The notes under the pieces: model-generated
Told to the model about the DNA's origin: nothing
What the model saw: the letters and a program-made list of their open reading frames with translations, nothing else
Database searches by the model: none
Assembly (NCBI RefSeq): GCF_015351475.1
Contig: NZ_JADKPR010000007.1
Span: forward strand, 62,001 to 126,000
DNA from: Flavobacterium sp. HJJ
GTDB lineage: Bacteria > Bacteroidota > Bacteroidia > Flavobacteriales > Flavobacteriaceae
Direction of reading: 5' to 3'
Length of the DNA stretch: 64,000 bases
Part shown: positions 9,329 to 18,380 of the stretch, piece after piece
Layout: each line of letters starts with the position of its first letter
How positions within the stretch are numbered: position 1 is the first letter of the stretch
Position numbers and translations under genes: made by a program

Positions 9329-10406
9329 CTGCTTTTAAACGCAAATGAGTAATAACTTCCTGAGGCGCAACATACTTATAGTGAACTTTATCATTATCTT
9401 TCACCTTCTGAACACCCTCCAGTAAGATTTTATCATTTACAGTAATCCCGCTGTCAATCATATATAAATCTGGAATTTCTCCTTTAATTATAATTTCTCT
9501 AGAGCTAACCACATCATTTTTATCTACAACAAAAACATATTTTTTGTCCTGAATTTCATAAGTAGCTTTCTGCGGAATCACAATTACATTATGAAGCGGA
9601 GATTCCATCAGTACCTTTCCGGTTTGTCCGTGTTTCAATAATTTACCTGGATTAGAGAATCTTGCTCTAAAAGCAATATTTCCGGTTTCATTATCAAATT
9701 CACTTTCGATAACTTCAACATTTCCTTTTTCTTTAAATGTAGTACCATTAGCTAAAAGCAGACCAACTCTGTTTTGAGCTCTTCCTTTAACATTGGTTTC
9801 GTAATCCAGATATTCAGGCTCAGAAACATTAAAATAAGCAAACATCTGACTGTTGTCGGAAAGGCTGGTAAGTAATTCGCCTTCATCAATAAGACTTCCC
9901 AGTTTCTTTGGAATTCTGTCGATAGTTCCGTCAAACGGAGCTCTGATTTCGGTAAATGATAAATGCACTTTTGCAAGAGCAACTTCGGCTTTTGCCTGAT
10001 CTAATTTGGCTTGGGCAACAGCCTGTTCATTTTTTGAAACTATATTTTTATCTGCTAATGTTTTAGCATTTTTAAGTTCAATTTCAGCCGCTTTTTCTTC
10101 TGCCTGTGCACCTAATAATTCTGCTTCATAGATTTTTGGCATAATGCGGAACAATACTTGGCCGGCTTTTACAAACTGACCTTCATCAACATAAATATTC
10201 TGCAGAAATCCTTTCTCTTGAGCTCTGATTTCAATGTTTCGGACAGAGCGGATTTGGGAAACATACTGCTTCGTAAATGAAGTGTCAATCTTTACAGGAT
10301 TAGTAACTTCAAAAGTTTCGGCTTCTTCTTTTTCTTCTTTCTTGCTTGTACAGCTTGTAAGGGACAACACGGCAATTAAGCCCGTGAAAACGATAATTCT
10401 CTTCAT
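9324..10406 (-). CDS. RND efflux periplasmic adaptor (membrane fusion protein)
   Basis: 360 residues. Lipoprotein signal MKRIIVFTGLIAVLSLTSC (Cys19), so anchored by lipid and facing the periplasm. Biotinyl-lipoyl-like half-motifs flank an alpha-hairpin (about 85-145, repeated Ala/Glu/Lys) and are followed by FTEIRAPFDGTIDRIPKKLG, the family signature. The C-terminal beta-barrel and membrane-proximal domain contain VIPQKATYE. It bridges the pump and channel encoded next. First gene of the three-gene operon; no local TetR or AraC regulator is present. Confidence 0.93.
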   Translation of the reverse strand: MKRIIVFTGLIAVLSLTSCTSKKEEKEEAETFEVTNPVKIDTSFTKQYVSQIRSVRNIEIRAQEKGFLQNIYVDEGQFVKAGQVLFRIMPKIYEAELLGAQAEEKAAEIELKNAKTLADKNIVSKNEQAVAQAKLDQAKAEVALAKVHLSFTEIRAPFDGTIDRIPKKLGSLIDEGELLTSLSDNSQMFAYFNVSEPEYLDYETNVKGRAQNRVGLLLANGTTFKEKGNVEVIESEFDNETGNIAFRARFSNPGKLLKHGQTGKVLMESPLHNVIVIPQKATYEIQDKKYVFVVDKNDVVSSREIIIKGEIPDLYMIDSGITVNDKILLEGVQKVKDNDKVHYKYVAPQEVITHLRLKAE

Positions 10407-10462
10407 AGTATAAAATTGGTAATTAAGCGAATGGAAAATTTAGGAATACAGAAAATTCCCAA

Positions 10463-10477
10463 GGTCAGAAAATGACC
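10463..10477. promoter_or_regulatory. Short inverted repeat upstream of the efflux operon, possible operator
   Basis: GGTCA-GAAAA-TGACC, a perfect 5-bp dyad with a 5-nt spacer, 57 nt before the adaptor start. A repressor site is possible but no regulator gene is adjacent and no promoter consensus was found beside it. Confidence 0.3.
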
Positions 10478-10601
10478 ATCAGCTACTAAGGTGAAACTAA
10501 ACTGTCCAGAATGAAAATACTTAATAAACCAACATTATACAAGATTATATAAACATTGGACATCCATAAGTCACACCATTAGTAATTGATGTGAAATGGA
10601 A

Positions 10602-10985
10602 TCAAATTCTTAAAACTCCTATTTCAAGATAAATAGGATTATCATGCCCATAATATGGTGCAAAAAAATTGAATTGTTTGGAGTTATCCTTGTAGGCTTG
10701 ACTGGAGAATGTCAAATACCAATTTGCTAATAAACTTTTACCAGCAGTTAATTCTTTAACTGAATTGTCAGCACTGTGCAGTTCCTCATCCAGATCTACA
10801 TCAGCTTCTTCAATTAAAACACTTCCGGCTTCTGCTTTTTTTACTTTTACCTGATGTTTTTTAACCAAATCAAAAGAAGGTGATTCGTTTTCAATTATTT
10901 TAGGAGCAGTTTCTGCATGAATATATTGTCCGCCGCCTAACAGCAGAAAAAATAAATACATAAAATATAAAGTGACTCCTCTCAT
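10602..10985 (-). CDS. Small exported hypothetical protein
   Basis: 127 residues with an N-terminal hydrophobic segment (about 5-22) ending near HAE, compatible with a signal peptide. The middle is acidic (EEADVDLDEELHSADNS). The C-terminal 40 residues (LLANWYLTFSSQAYKDNSK) are more aromatic. No family recognised. A minus-strand -7-like TACTTTTG (10994-11001) ends only about 9 nt before the ATG, so the message may have almost no leader, or the true start is internal. Confidence 0.6.
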   Translation of the reverse strand: MRGVTLYFMYLFFLLLGGGQYIHAETAPKIIENESPSFDLVKKHQVKVKKAEAGSVLIEEADVDLDEELHSADNSVKELTAGKSLLANWYLTFSSQAYKDNSKQFNFFAPYYGHDNPIYLEIGVLRI

Positions 10986-11306
10986 AATGACCCCAAAAGT
11001 AATAAAAGATTAAAATAAAAAAACTTTTTTTTGACCATACCCATTCAAAAAAGCCAGCGAAATCGTTTTCTTAAAGTAATATTTTGCAATATTTTATGCT
11101 TTATTAACACTCTTAATTGCAATTTTAGTAGTTTAAAACCTATAAATACTGCTTTTAACAATCTGTTTTTTCAAAAATTTTACATACAAAACAGCTGGGG
11201 ACCTGCAAAAATATTTCAATTTTCATCAGACAAATATTAATTCCTATGCTTTTTTTAAGCAATAGAAATCGTTTCTTTGCTAATAATTCATAAAATTAAT
11301 TCCTTC
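10986..11306. other. Non-coding stretch before the pentapeptide-repeat gene
   Basis: About 320 nt of AT-rich sequence. Apart from the promoter region of the leftward gene near 10994-11001, I see no promoter consensus, hairpin or conserved frame. A plus-strand frame at 11031-11240 has no family signature and is not accepted. Confidence 0.5.
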
Positions 11307-11876
11307 ATGCCCGAATATTTTTTCGATCAAGAATATAACAGTTATACTTATGGCTCAGATGAAGTCAATTTCAAGGAATTTGAAAGCTGTACGTTTAATA
11401 ACTGCACATTTTCTGCCTGCAGTTTTATAGATGTTACTTTCATCGACTGCGTTTTTAACGACTGTATTTTCAGCCAGAGCAAAATAAATCATGTAGCTTT
11501 GAGAACAGTAACTTTCTACCGGTGTGAAATCAAGGAAGTTAATTTTGCGATGTGCAGCAAACTCATTTTTGAAGTCCGTTTTTTTGACTGCGTATTGGAT
11601 TTTTCTAAATTTTATACGCTGAAAATAAAAGGAACGCCTTTTATCAACTGCAGCTTGATTGCAGTCGATTTTATGGCTGCAGATCTGACGGAAGTGCTTT
11701 TTGAAAACTGTGATTTATACCGCGCCGAATTTGCGAAAGCCAATGCAAATAAAGCCAATTTCAAGACCAGCAGACATTATACAATTGATCCAAAAACGAC
11801 CAAATTAAAGAAAGCCATTTTCTCATTGGAAGGACTAAAAGGACTGCTTTATAAACATGACATAATAGTAAACTGA
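11307..11876 (+). CDS. Pentapeptide-repeat protein
   Basis: 189 residues from the ATG at 11307 (MPEYFFDQEY); an upstream TTG at 11277 would add ten residues of poor quality. Repeats of the A(D/N)LXX type run through residues 22-140, with many Phe and Cys at the central positions (CTFNNCTFSACSFIDVTF and similar). This predicts a right-handed quadrilateral beta-helix. Cys is unusually common for the family, so disulfides or thiol chemistry cannot be excluded, but no signal peptide is present and the protein should be cytoplasmic. Relatives include gyrase-protecting Qnr/MfpA proteins; Qnr-specific loops are not evident and function is unknown. Confidence 0.8.
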   Translation: MPEYFFDQEYNSYTYGSDEVNFKEFESCTFNNCTFSACSFIDVTFIDCVFNDCIFSQSKINHVALRTVTFYRCEIKEVNFAMCSKLIFEVRFFDCVLDFSKFYTLKIKGTPFINCSLIAVDFMAADLTEVLFENCDLYRAEFAKANANKANFKTSRHYTIDPKTTKLKKAIFSLEGLKGLLYKHDIIVN

Positions 11877-11966
11877 TTCTGCAAAAAAAGTTCCCTTAGC
11901 AGCCATAAATAAAAGCTGTTAAAGAAACTCATTAAAATATTTCAGTTTTTAAATAATGTAAAAAAA

Positions 11967-12452
11967 TTAAGCGATCATCTCCAGATGATCTCCATCAGTA
12001 TGCAAAATGTGTTTTGCTCTTTCAATTTCTTCTTGGGCTCCTTTTACGATTACCATAAATTTTCCCTCTTTTAGATGTTCCTGACATTTGACTACCTCTT
12101 CTTCTTTAAGTCCTGTAAAAGACAAAAGCGAAATCGCACCTCCCGCAATCAGACCTAAATCAAGACCGGCAATAATCCCGACAAGTGCACCTGCGCCATA
12201 GAGAAACCCAAAACCGGGAATTGCAAACACACCTACTCCCGAAAGCAGGCCAAGAAGTGTACCCGCACCCATCCCAATGACAGCCGGAGTTTTTTTTATC
12301 GTATCGAGTGACTTAACTTGAATATGATCTTCAATCACTTCAGCTTTGCCCAGCAGTGAAACATGATCCATAGAAAAATTCTCCTGACTCAATCTTTTTA
12401 TAGCACTGACTGCTTTGTCATGGGTGTCGTAAACTGCAATTTGTGATTTCAT
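11967..12452 (-). CDS. YflT-like general stress protein with glycine-zipper membrane hairpin
   Basis: 161 residues. The N-terminal 55 residues (SQIAVYDTHDKAVSAIKRL) resemble the YflT/GspM-type stress domain with its alternating beta-alpha pattern. A glycine- and alanine-rich hydrophobic middle (about 70-118, GMGAGTLLGLLSG and GLDLGLIAGGAISLL) forms two helices. A second ferredoxin-like half (KCQEHLKEGKFMVIVKG) follows. Probably an inner-membrane-associated stress or envelope protein; the exact role is unknown. Single gene with no clear promoter. Confidence 0.7.
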   Translation of the reverse strand: MKSQIAVYDTHDKAVSAIKRLSQENFSMDHVSLLGKAEVIEDHIQVKSLDTIKKTPAVIGMGAGTLLGLLSGVGVFAIPGFGFLYGAGALVGIIAGLDLGLIAGGAISLLSFTGLKEEEVVKCQEHLKEGKFMVIVKGAQEEIERAKHILHTDGDHLEMIA

Positions 12453-12612
12453 AATAGATACTTTTTAAGTTACTTATAACGTTTCATTTATATCATACTA
12501 TCCATAATAAAGTTACCATTTAATGCGGTAAATACAGCGGTAATTAACTTTACAAATACACAAAAATTCTTTCTTTTTAATTCATTTTCAAAACATTATA
12601 CCGACCTATATC

Positions 12613-13080
12613 TTATTGAAACATTTCATCAAACCGTTTCTGCATCTCTTCAAAACTTACATCTTCTTTATGAGTGGCTATCATCCATTTGTACCCAAAA
12701 GGATCTAATAACTGCCCACCTCTATCGCCATAAAACTCATCTTTCATAGGCATTAAAACTGTTGCGCCGGCATCAATTGCTTTCTGAAACACCGCATCTG
12801 AATCCTTAACATACAAACCAAAAGTTAAAGGATTACCGCCAATAGTTTTTGGACTTACATTTCCCCAATCGCTGTTCTCTTCAGACAGCATCAATAAAGA
12901 GCCTTCGATAGTTATTTCTGCATGGCCAATTTTTCCGTCGGGCATTAATAATCTGCCCAGCTCTATTGCGCCAAAAGCTTTTTTGTAAAATTCTATAGCC
13001 TCATTGCATCCTTTTACTGCTATATAAGCATTCAATGAATAAGCCCCCGGATAAATGTGTGATGTTTCCATAAATTTCAT
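12613..13080 (-). CDS. VOC-family (PhnB/glyoxalase-like) protein
   Basis: 155 residues of the vicinal oxygen chelate fold: two beta-alpha-beta-beta-beta halves, with NAYIAVKGCNEAIEFYKKAFGA at the start and DRGGQLLDPFGYKWMIATHKED near the end. The latter matches the PhnB-like group (DPFGHxW...). Metal-ligand positions are only partly recognisable (His54 in GKIGHAEI, Glu56), so catalysis is uncertain. Members range from resistance proteins to uncharacterised enzymes. A second ATG at codon 4 is equally possible as start. Confidence 0.8.
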   Translation of the reverse strand: MKFMETSHIYPGAYSLNAYIAVKGCNEAIEFYKKAFGAIELGRLLMPDGKIGHAEITIEGSLLMLSEENSDWGNVSPKTIGGNPLTFGLYVKDSDAVFQKAIDAGATVLMPMKDEFYGDRGGQLLDPFGYKWMIATHKEDVSFEEMQKRFDEMFQ

Positions 13081-13235
13081 GTTTTTAATTCATACTATTT
13101 GATAATCAATACATTAAAATTACTTCTTTCTAAATTATAATCTGCAGTTATATGTAAATTATATAACAGGAGACATTTATAATACAAATTCAAAACACCT
13201 ATAGCTGAAGCTTTAAGACAATTTTGAATTAAAAA

Positions 13236-13261
13236 AAACCGAAGATTTACGGCTTCGGTTT
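13236..13261 (-). terminator. Intrinsic terminator of the LytS/LytTR pair
   Basis: Stem AAACCGAAG / CTTCGGTTT with an 8-nt loop, followed by T-run on the minus strand (the A-stretch from 13231). It lies 20 nt past the regulator's stop codon. Confidence 0.85.
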
Positions 13262-13280
13262 ATATTATTTTTGACAAAAA

Positions 13281-14027
13281 TCAGACTAGAGCTTTTTTGA
13301 CCAGATCTTTCTTATTACGGGAAACGGGAATCCGATTCTGGTCATAAAGCAACAAAGTATAATTATCTTCTTTAAGCAGGCTTTTTACATATTTTTTATT
13401 CACCAAATGGGACTGATGACAGCGAATAAACCCATAAACACAAAGCATTTCATCGTATTCATAAAGAGGCACAGTAGAAATTATCGTTTCACCTTCATCG
13501 GTATAAAATAATGTATAGCTGTTTTCGCTTTCGCAGCGGACTATATTTTTAACATAGACAAAACGGATTTCTTTAAGCGATGAAATAGCAATGCGATGAT
13601 CGGAACTATTATTGTTTTCTTTCAGATGATGAAGTAAATTCTGAAGCTGTAGATTTTGATTTTTATGTTTCAGCTTTTCGCTTGTTTTTGCAACTGCTTT
13701 TTTTAACTCTTCAATATCGATTGGTTTCAAAAGATAATCAATTGCCGAAAATTTAATCGCCTGAATTCCATACTGGCTGAAAGCAGTTACAAATATTACT
13801 TCAAAATCATACGAATTGAGTTCCTGTAAAACCTGAAAACCATTCTTCTCCGGCATTTGAATATCCAGAAAAACCAGATCAGGATGACTGTTTTTAATAA
13901 GCTCTATTCCTTTGTCAGCATCAGACGACGAACCAATAATCGTTACTTCTGGGCAATATTTTTCCAGTAACCGCTGTAGATTGGTAATATTGTTTTGTTC
14001 GTCGTCGATGATGATTCCTTTAATCAT
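13281..14027 (-). CDS. LytTR-family response regulator
   Basis: 248 residues. Receiver domain 1-120 with the acidic pair Asp8/Asp9, phosphoacceptor Asp55 in LVFLDIQMP and the conserved lysine in LLKPI. A short helical linker leads to a LytTR DNA-binding domain (about 145-246; VRCESENSYTLFY, IRCHQSHLVNKKYV, IPVSRNKKDLV). Its start overlaps the sensor kinase by 8 nt, so the two are a cognate pair. Target promoters are unknown; LytTR proteins typically bind direct repeats about 10 nt apart. Confidence 0.93.
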   Translation of the reverse strand: MIKGIIIDDEQNNITNLQRLLEKYCPEVTIIGSSSDADKGIELIKNSHPDLVFLDIQMPEKNGFQVLQELNSYDFEVIFVTAFSQYGIQAIKFSAIDYLLKPIDIEELKKAVAKTSEKLKHKNQNLQLQNLLHHLKENNNSSDHRIAISSLKEIRFVYVKNIVRCESENSYTLFYTDEGETIISTVPLYEYDEMLCVYGFIRCHQSHLVNKKYVKSLLKEDNYTLLLYDQNRIPVSRNKKDLVKKALV

Positions 14028-15723
14028 TTTTCAGCCAGTTTTTATAACGGATAATAATGTGTGTACCAGATGAACTACTTTCGATTTTCATATCAACTTT
14101 CATCTTTTTCGTTGATTGATTAAATAACTCAATTCTTTCTTTAACGAGTTTTAAACCAAAACCTTTCTGCTCTGCTAAAATATCAAAACCTTTTCCATTA
14201 TCAGCTAACTCAAATAGTAAATCATCTGCCTTTTTTGAAATGGTAACTGTTATTTCTGCTTTTTCTTTATTTGAAATTCCGTGTTTTATCGCATTTTCTA
14301 TCAAAGGCTGCATCAAAAGAGGAAGTATTTCCGTTTCGTGAACATTTACCTTTTCATCGATGATTAAACGATATGAGAAAGGATTTCGCAACTGCTCTAA
14401 TTCAATATAATTGTTAATGCTTTTTATTTCATTTTCAATACTCTGTGTTTCATTTTCACTAGAAGTAAGCGCATTTCTAAGCAGTGAACCAAAACCAGCC
14501 AAATATTGATTTGCTTTTTCTATCTGATTATCATTAAGCAGCCCCTGAATAGAACCCAAAGCATTGAATACAAAATGAGGATTAAGCTGTGCATAAAGCA
14601 TTTTTATTTTTGACTTTTGTTCCAATCGTTTTCTTTCAGTCATTCTTCTCATCCAAATGATGTAAACAACTGAAAAAATTAATAGAAAAAACATTCCAAT
14701 GACAATTTTAAACCATAGTGTCTGGTACCAATCGGGTTCAGTATTGAATTTATAGACAGCAACATATTTCGGATCGTCCTTATAACGGATTTCAAGCTTA
14801 TACTCGGCACCAGATTCATTCAAATCCAGAAAAATGATACCATTCGAATTAGTCCATTCCCCTTTTTTAGAATTTACGCTGTTGCGGTATTCAAAACTAT
14901 CATAAATTCTTTTTTTACCATTGGGCTTTCTAAAAACCAAGCAATATTTTTCACCTTTGAAGTGTCTGCTTCTATTTCCTATAATTCTTGGAGCAAAATC
15001 TTCAGGCCAGGAATCATGAAAATTTGATTTATCAAAAAAACTGTCTTTATGCAATTTATCTATAGATTCCTGAATAAAATTTTCAAAACTTACCGTTTTA
15101 TTTAAATCATTGGAATTTGATATTATAATAAAAGGCTTTCTGGCACCTTCTTTCTTCTCAAAATGCAGCTTCAAAAAACTTTCTTTTCCTTTTTGTCTAA
15201 ATAAAATTAACAGTTTATCTCCGTTAACTAATGAATCTGTGTAAGGAAAATAACCATTTTCAAAACGCTTTTTCCCTTCAAGAAGATTAGTTTCAGTATA
15301 CTTTTTTGTTTCTGTAACTAAAGTCCAATTTTTTACGATTTTATTATTTTTTACAATTTGAATTTCCAGATCTGTAATTCGATATAAATCTTTATTTATT
15401 TTGAGAGTATCAATACCTCTGACTCCTATCATAAATAAATTATCAAACACTTTTGGATCCGTTATTTTAAGATTGATTTTCTCTCCTAAGACTATAAAAT
15501 GATACTCTTTATTTGATAAATTATTAAATATTGCAGAATTATAATATGGATCTTTACTTTCATTAGACGAAATATATTTATTACGAATAAAATTATTTTC
15601 AACTCGAACTGTTGTTTTGTTTAAAACAAAATAAGCATTAGTAGCTGGCTTCTCAATTGTCTCTTTTGATTGAGCTATACTCAGAGAAGAAACAAACAAT
15701 AATAAATAAAGGAAATTCTTCAT
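14020..15723 (-). CDS. LytS-type sensor histidine kinase with periplasmic sensor region
   Basis: 567 residues. Signal peptide MKNFLYLLLFVSSLSIAQ, then about 320 residues outside the inner membrane without a recognised domain. One transmembrane helix (about 340-358, FKIVIGMFFLLIFSVVYIIW) is followed by the His-kinase domain with the phosphoacceptor in AQLNPHFVFNAL (His near 383). The ATPase part has N-box PLIENAIKHG and the GKGFD and GFGL motifs. It phosphorylates the overlapping LytTR regulator. The ligand of the extracytoplasmic region is unknown. A -7 match TACATTTG (15762-15769) lies upstream. Confidence 0.92.
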   Translation of the reverse strand: MKNFLYLLLFVSSLSIAQSKETIEKPATNAYFVLNKTTVRVENNFIRNKYISSNESKDPYYNSAIFNNLSNKEYHFIVLGEKINLKITDPKVFDNLFMIGVRGIDTLKINKDLYRITDLEIQIVKNNKIVKNWTLVTETKKYTETNLLEGKKRFENGYFPYTDSLVNGDKLLILFRQKGKESFLKLHFEKKEGARKPFIIISNSNDLNKTVSFENFIQESIDKLHKDSFFDKSNFHDSWPEDFAPRIIGNRSRHFKGEKYCLVFRKPNGKKRIYDSFEYRNSVNSKKGEWTNSNGIIFLDLNESGAEYKLEIRYKDDPKYVAVYKFNTEPDWYQTLWFKIVIGMFFLLIFSVVYIIWMRRMTERKRLEQKSKIKMLYAQLNPHFVFNALGSIQGLLNDNQIEKANQYLAGFGSLLRNALTSSENETQSIENEIKSINNYIELEQLRNPFSYRLIIDEKVNVHETEILPLLMQPLIENAIKHGISNKEKAEITVTISKKADDLLFELADNGKGFDILAEQKGFGLKLVKERIELFNQSTKKMKVDMKIESSSSGTHIIIRYKNWLKND

Positions 15724-15844
15724 GGTTTTGATTTTTTAGTGAATAATACATTTTTATAAAGCAAATGTAAATGCACTATTGCTAAGAAATCCGGGGTTCT
15801 TGAATTGGGTCAGATTCGTCTTGAATCAGGCAAAAAACTGCTGA

Positions 15845-16342
15845 TTACAGCTTTTTAATCATAATATAATCCTCCATAAGATAACCATTCCCGATTTCGA
15901 TATTTACCTCATCAAAAACTTCAAAACCAATTTTCTGGTAGAAGTGCAAAGCTTTATTGAATCGGTTTACGTTGAGTAAAAGAGAATCGGAATTATTTTC
16001 TAAAGCCAGTTTTTCGACAGCTTCAAAAGCAATTCTTCCTATTCCTCTGCCTTGGGTTTGGGGCAGAATATAAATCTTATGAATTTTTGTCTTATTCTCT
16101 TTCTGATAATAATGCTCAATTCCGATAAATCCTAAAACTGTTTCTTCTTCGGTAATTAAATAAAACAGCTGTTGTTTTTCATCAAACTGAGCTGTTAATG
16201 CTTCGTCAGAATAAAACAAATCCAGCATGTAGTGTAATTGCTCTTTGGATAAAATTTCGCCATACGTTATAGGCCAGGTTTTATAAACAATATCCTGAAT
16301 TGTTTTTATATCGCTGTTTACAGCTTCTAAAATTGTAATCAT
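15845..16342 (-). CDS. GNAT-family N-acetyltransferase
   Basis: 165 residues of GNAT fold. Motif A, for acetyl-CoA pyrophosphate, is IYILPQTQGRGIGRIAFEAV (about 91-110), with Q-x-x-G-x-G. Motif B region LLLNVNRFNKALHFYQKIGFEVFDE is typical. Substrate cannot be predicted; related proteins acetylate small amines or ribosomal/protein N-termini. A -7-like TACTTTTG lies at 16377-16384 on the minus strand. Confidence 0.88.
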   Translation of the reverse strand: MITILEAVNSDIKTIQDIVYKTWPITYGEILSKEQLHYMLDLFYSDEALTAQFDEKQQLFYLITEEETVLGFIGIEHYYQKENKTKIHKIYILPQTQGRGIGRIAFEAVEKLALENNSDSLLLNVNRFNKALHFYQKIGFEVFDEVNIEIGNGYLMEDYIMIKKL

Positions 16343-16411
16343 ATTTAATAAGTCGAAAGTTTAAATGTCGTAAAGTCAAAAGTATCCAACCAGAAAAAAT
16401 CCTTAAAATAA

Positions 16412-17452
16412 TTAATCGGTGAAAACCTGATTTTCCTGTTCGCTTACTCGTATAAATGTAGTTCGTTTAGTGAGTTCCTTTAGTCTTGAAGCGCCTACAT
16501 AGGTACAAGTGCTGCGCAAGCCTCCCAAAATATCCAGCAGTGTATTGATAACCTTGCCTTTGAAAGGTATCTGAACAGTTTTTCCTTCGCTAGCTCTGTA
16601 TTCAGCAACACCGCCAACGTGTTTATCCATTGCAGTTGCAGAGCTCATTCCGTAAAACTGCTTGAATTTTTGACCATCAATTTCGATTAGCTCACCGCCG
16701 CTTTCAGTATGTCCGGCCAGCATTCCTCCCAGCATTACAAAATCAGAGCCTGCACCAAAAGCTTTGGCAACATCGCCTGGAATTGCACAGCCTCCATCGC
16801 TGATAATATGTCCGCCTAAACCGTGCGCTGCATCAGCACACTCTATAATGGCCGAAAGCTGCGGATATCCAACTCCTGTTTTTACACGGGTGGTACAGAC
16901 TGAGCCGGGACCGATTCCGACTTTTACAATATCAGCTCCAGCCAATAATAGTTCTTCAACCATTTCGCCAGTGACTACATTGCCGGCAATAATAACTTTA
17001 TCGGGATATTGTTTTCGGGTTTGCTTTAAAAACTGAACAAAGTGTTCGGAATATCCATTGGCTACATCAATACAGATAAATCGAAGCAGCGGATTTGCTT
17101 TTATAATTGTATTAATTTTTACAGAATCCTCTTTTCCGGTTCCTGTACTTATTGCAATATAATTATAGAAATCCGGAGAAACTTTCTGCAGGAAATCATT
17201 CCATTCCTGCGGAGAATAATGTTTATGAATGGCTGTAAAGAGCTTTTCTTTGGCCAAAACTGCTGCCATTTCAAAAGTCCCGACAGTATCCATATTGGCA
17301 GCCATAATTGGAATTCCTGTCCACGAACCTGTACTGTGCAGAAAATTAAAATTCCGTTCCAGTGAAACTTCAGATCTGCTTTTTAAAGTAGATCTTTTAG
17401 GTCTGATCATAACGTCTTTAAATCCTAATTTTAAGTCAGTTTCTATTCTCAT
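16412..17452 (-). CDS. guaC: GMP reductase
   Basis: 346 residues, TIM-barrel of the IMPDH/GMPR family. It converts GMP to IMP with NADPH and loss of ammonia, allowing guanine nucleotides to be reused for adenine synthesis. The catalytic loop [12 protein letters not shown] has Cys186, the same number as in E. coli GuaC. The N-terminus [20 protein letters not shown] resembles the enterobacterial enzyme very closely. No CBS domains are present, separating it from IMP dehydrogenase. The start codon lies in a DNA dyad that also covers the likely -7 element. Confidence 0.95.
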   Translation of the reverse strand: MRIETDLKLGFKDVMIRPKRSTLKSRSEVSLERNFNFLHSTGSWTGIPIMAANMDTVGTFEMAAVLAKEKLFTAIHKHYSPQEWNDFLQKVSPDFYNYIAISTGTGKEDSVKINTIIKANPLLRFICIDVANGYSEHFVQFLKQTRKQYPDKVIIAGNVVTGEMVEELLLAGADIVKVGIGPGSVCTTRVKTGVGYPQLSAIIECADAAHGLGGHIISDGGCAIPGDVAKAFGAGSDFVMLGGMLAGHTESGGELIEIDGQKFKQFYGMSSATAMDKHVGGVAEYRASEGKTVQIPFKGKVINTLLDILGGLRSTCTYVGASRLKELTKRTTFIRVSEQENQVFTD

Positions 17453-17487
17453 GGCTATAGCTTTTGGTTACTCTCAAATATAGCCAT
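17451..17487. promoter_or_regulatory. Dyad over guaC start and putative promoter
   Basis: Perfect 9-bp inverted repeat ATGGCTATA (17451-17459) / TATAGCCAT (17479-17487) separated by 19 nt. One arm covers the guaC start codon, the other overlaps the minus-strand -7 match TATATTTG (17475-17482). It could be an operator or, if transcription starts further upstream, an initiation-blocking hairpin. Confidence 0.4.
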
Positions 17488-17548
17488 TTTGAAAGCTGAC
17501 CCGTAAAAAACAGGCAAAAACTAATAATCCTTTTATCAACAAAATGTA

Positions 17549-17647
17549 GAGGTTTAAATTTATTTAAAGTTTAATATTGTTTAAATTGAAACTTTGGAAT
17601 TGCTTTTGGCAAAAGTTAAACCTTAAACTTTTAAACCTTTAAACAAA
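17549..17647. repeat. TTTAAAC-type low-complexity repeats between miaE and guaC
   Basis: Imperfect units of 7-8 nt built on TTTAAAC/GTTTAAA fill this gap, most regular at 17618-17646. The inverted orientation of units allows hairpins. Similar stretches occur at 18250-18376 and 33019-33070. Confidence 0.55.
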
Positions 17648-17652
17648 AAAAC

Positions 17653-18246
17653 TTATCCGTGAATGGTCTCGCCTTTTCCATAATTGGCAATAATCGATTC
17701 TTCATAAGCAAGCCATTCTCTCCAGCGTTTTTCGACATCAATTCCAACTCCGTATTTTCGCGCATAAGTTATAAACGTTGTGTAATGTCCCGCTTCGCTT
17801 TCCATCAGTTCTCTGTAAAAAACAGCGAGTTCTTCATCTTTAATATTTTCCGATAAAACTTTGAAACGCTCACAACTTCTGGCCTCAATCATAGCCGAAA
17901 ACAGCAATCGTTCAACAAGACCCGAAACCCGGCTCCCATCACCACTTTTTTTCATGTACAGATATAATTCATTCACATAATCGTCTTTACGCTCACGGCC
18001 TAATTTCAGTCCGCGCTTGATAATGATATTGTGTACCTGCTCAAAATGATCGATTTCTTCTTTGGCCAGAGCCAATAAATCCTTTACCAAATCCTGATGT
18101 TCCGAATTATTGGTGATAATCGTAATAGCATTGGTAGCTGCTTTCTGCTCGCACCAAGCATGATCAGTAAGGATTTCTTCTATATTTTTCTCTACTATAT
18201 TGACCCATCTAGGATCGGTTGGCAGCTGTAATCGTAATACGCCCAT
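17653..18246 (-). CDS. miaE: tRNA 2-methylthio-N6-isopentenyladenosine hydroxylase
   Basis: 197 residues of the MiaE-like ferritin-type diiron family, which hydroxylates the isopentenyl side chain of ms2i6A37 in tRNA. The helix bundle has paired iron-ligand motifs, EEIDHFEQVH (about 83-92), EARSCERF (about 126-133) and ESEAGHYTTF (about 149-158). It starts MGVLRLQLPTDPRWV, typical of this family. The substrate is made by MiaA (encoded at 36878) and MiaB, so two of the three pathway steps lie in this window. Flanked by repeat-filled gaps on both sides. Confidence 0.9.
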   Translation of the reverse strand: MGVLRLQLPTDPRWVNIVEKNIEEILTDHAWCEQKAATNAITIITNNSEHQDLVKDLLALAKEEIDHFEQVHNIIIKRGLKLGRERKDDYVNELYLYMKKSGDGSRVSGLVERLLFSAMIEARSCERFKVLSENIKDEELAVFYRELMESEAGHYTTFITYARKYGVGIDVEKRWREWLAYEESIIANYGKGETIHG

Positions 18247-18249
18247 TTT

Positions 18250-18376
18250 TTTTTGTTTAAAGGTTTAAAATTTGTTTAAGGTTTAAAGTTCAATTAAAAT
18301 AAAAAAAGTTTAAAGTTTTGAAATGCTTTTAGACATACACAAAACCTTAAACTTTTAAACTTTAAACTTTTAAACT
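18250..18376. repeat. TTTAAAC-type low-complexity repeats between glyA and miaE
   Basis: Units such as GTTTAAAGGTTTAAAA at the left and ACTTTTAAACTTTAAAC at the right face each other; GTTTAAGGTTT near 18271 and AAACCTTAAAC near 18342 are exactly complementary over 11 nt. They may fold as a large terminator-like hairpin in the message. Confidence 0.55.
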
Positions 18377-18380
18377 AAAT

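Noticed and set aside
10503..10562. TGTCCA / TGGACA inverted repeat with 48-nt spacing upstream of the efflux operon
   Set aside because: Only six bases per arm at long distance; likely chance in this composition.
9232..10600. Local TetR or AraC regulator gene for the RND operon
   Set aside because: No such frame exists near the operon; the only candidate control signal is a short dyad.
11031..11240. Plus-strand frame of 69 codons upstream of the pentapeptide gene
   Set aside because: Low-complexity, no signal peptide or motif, no ribosome-binding context; composition is that of intergenic DNA.
16412..17452. Recent horizontal transfer of guaC from enterobacteria
   Set aside because: The protein is very similar to E. 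coli GuaC, but this family is highly conserved and base composition matches the surroundings.
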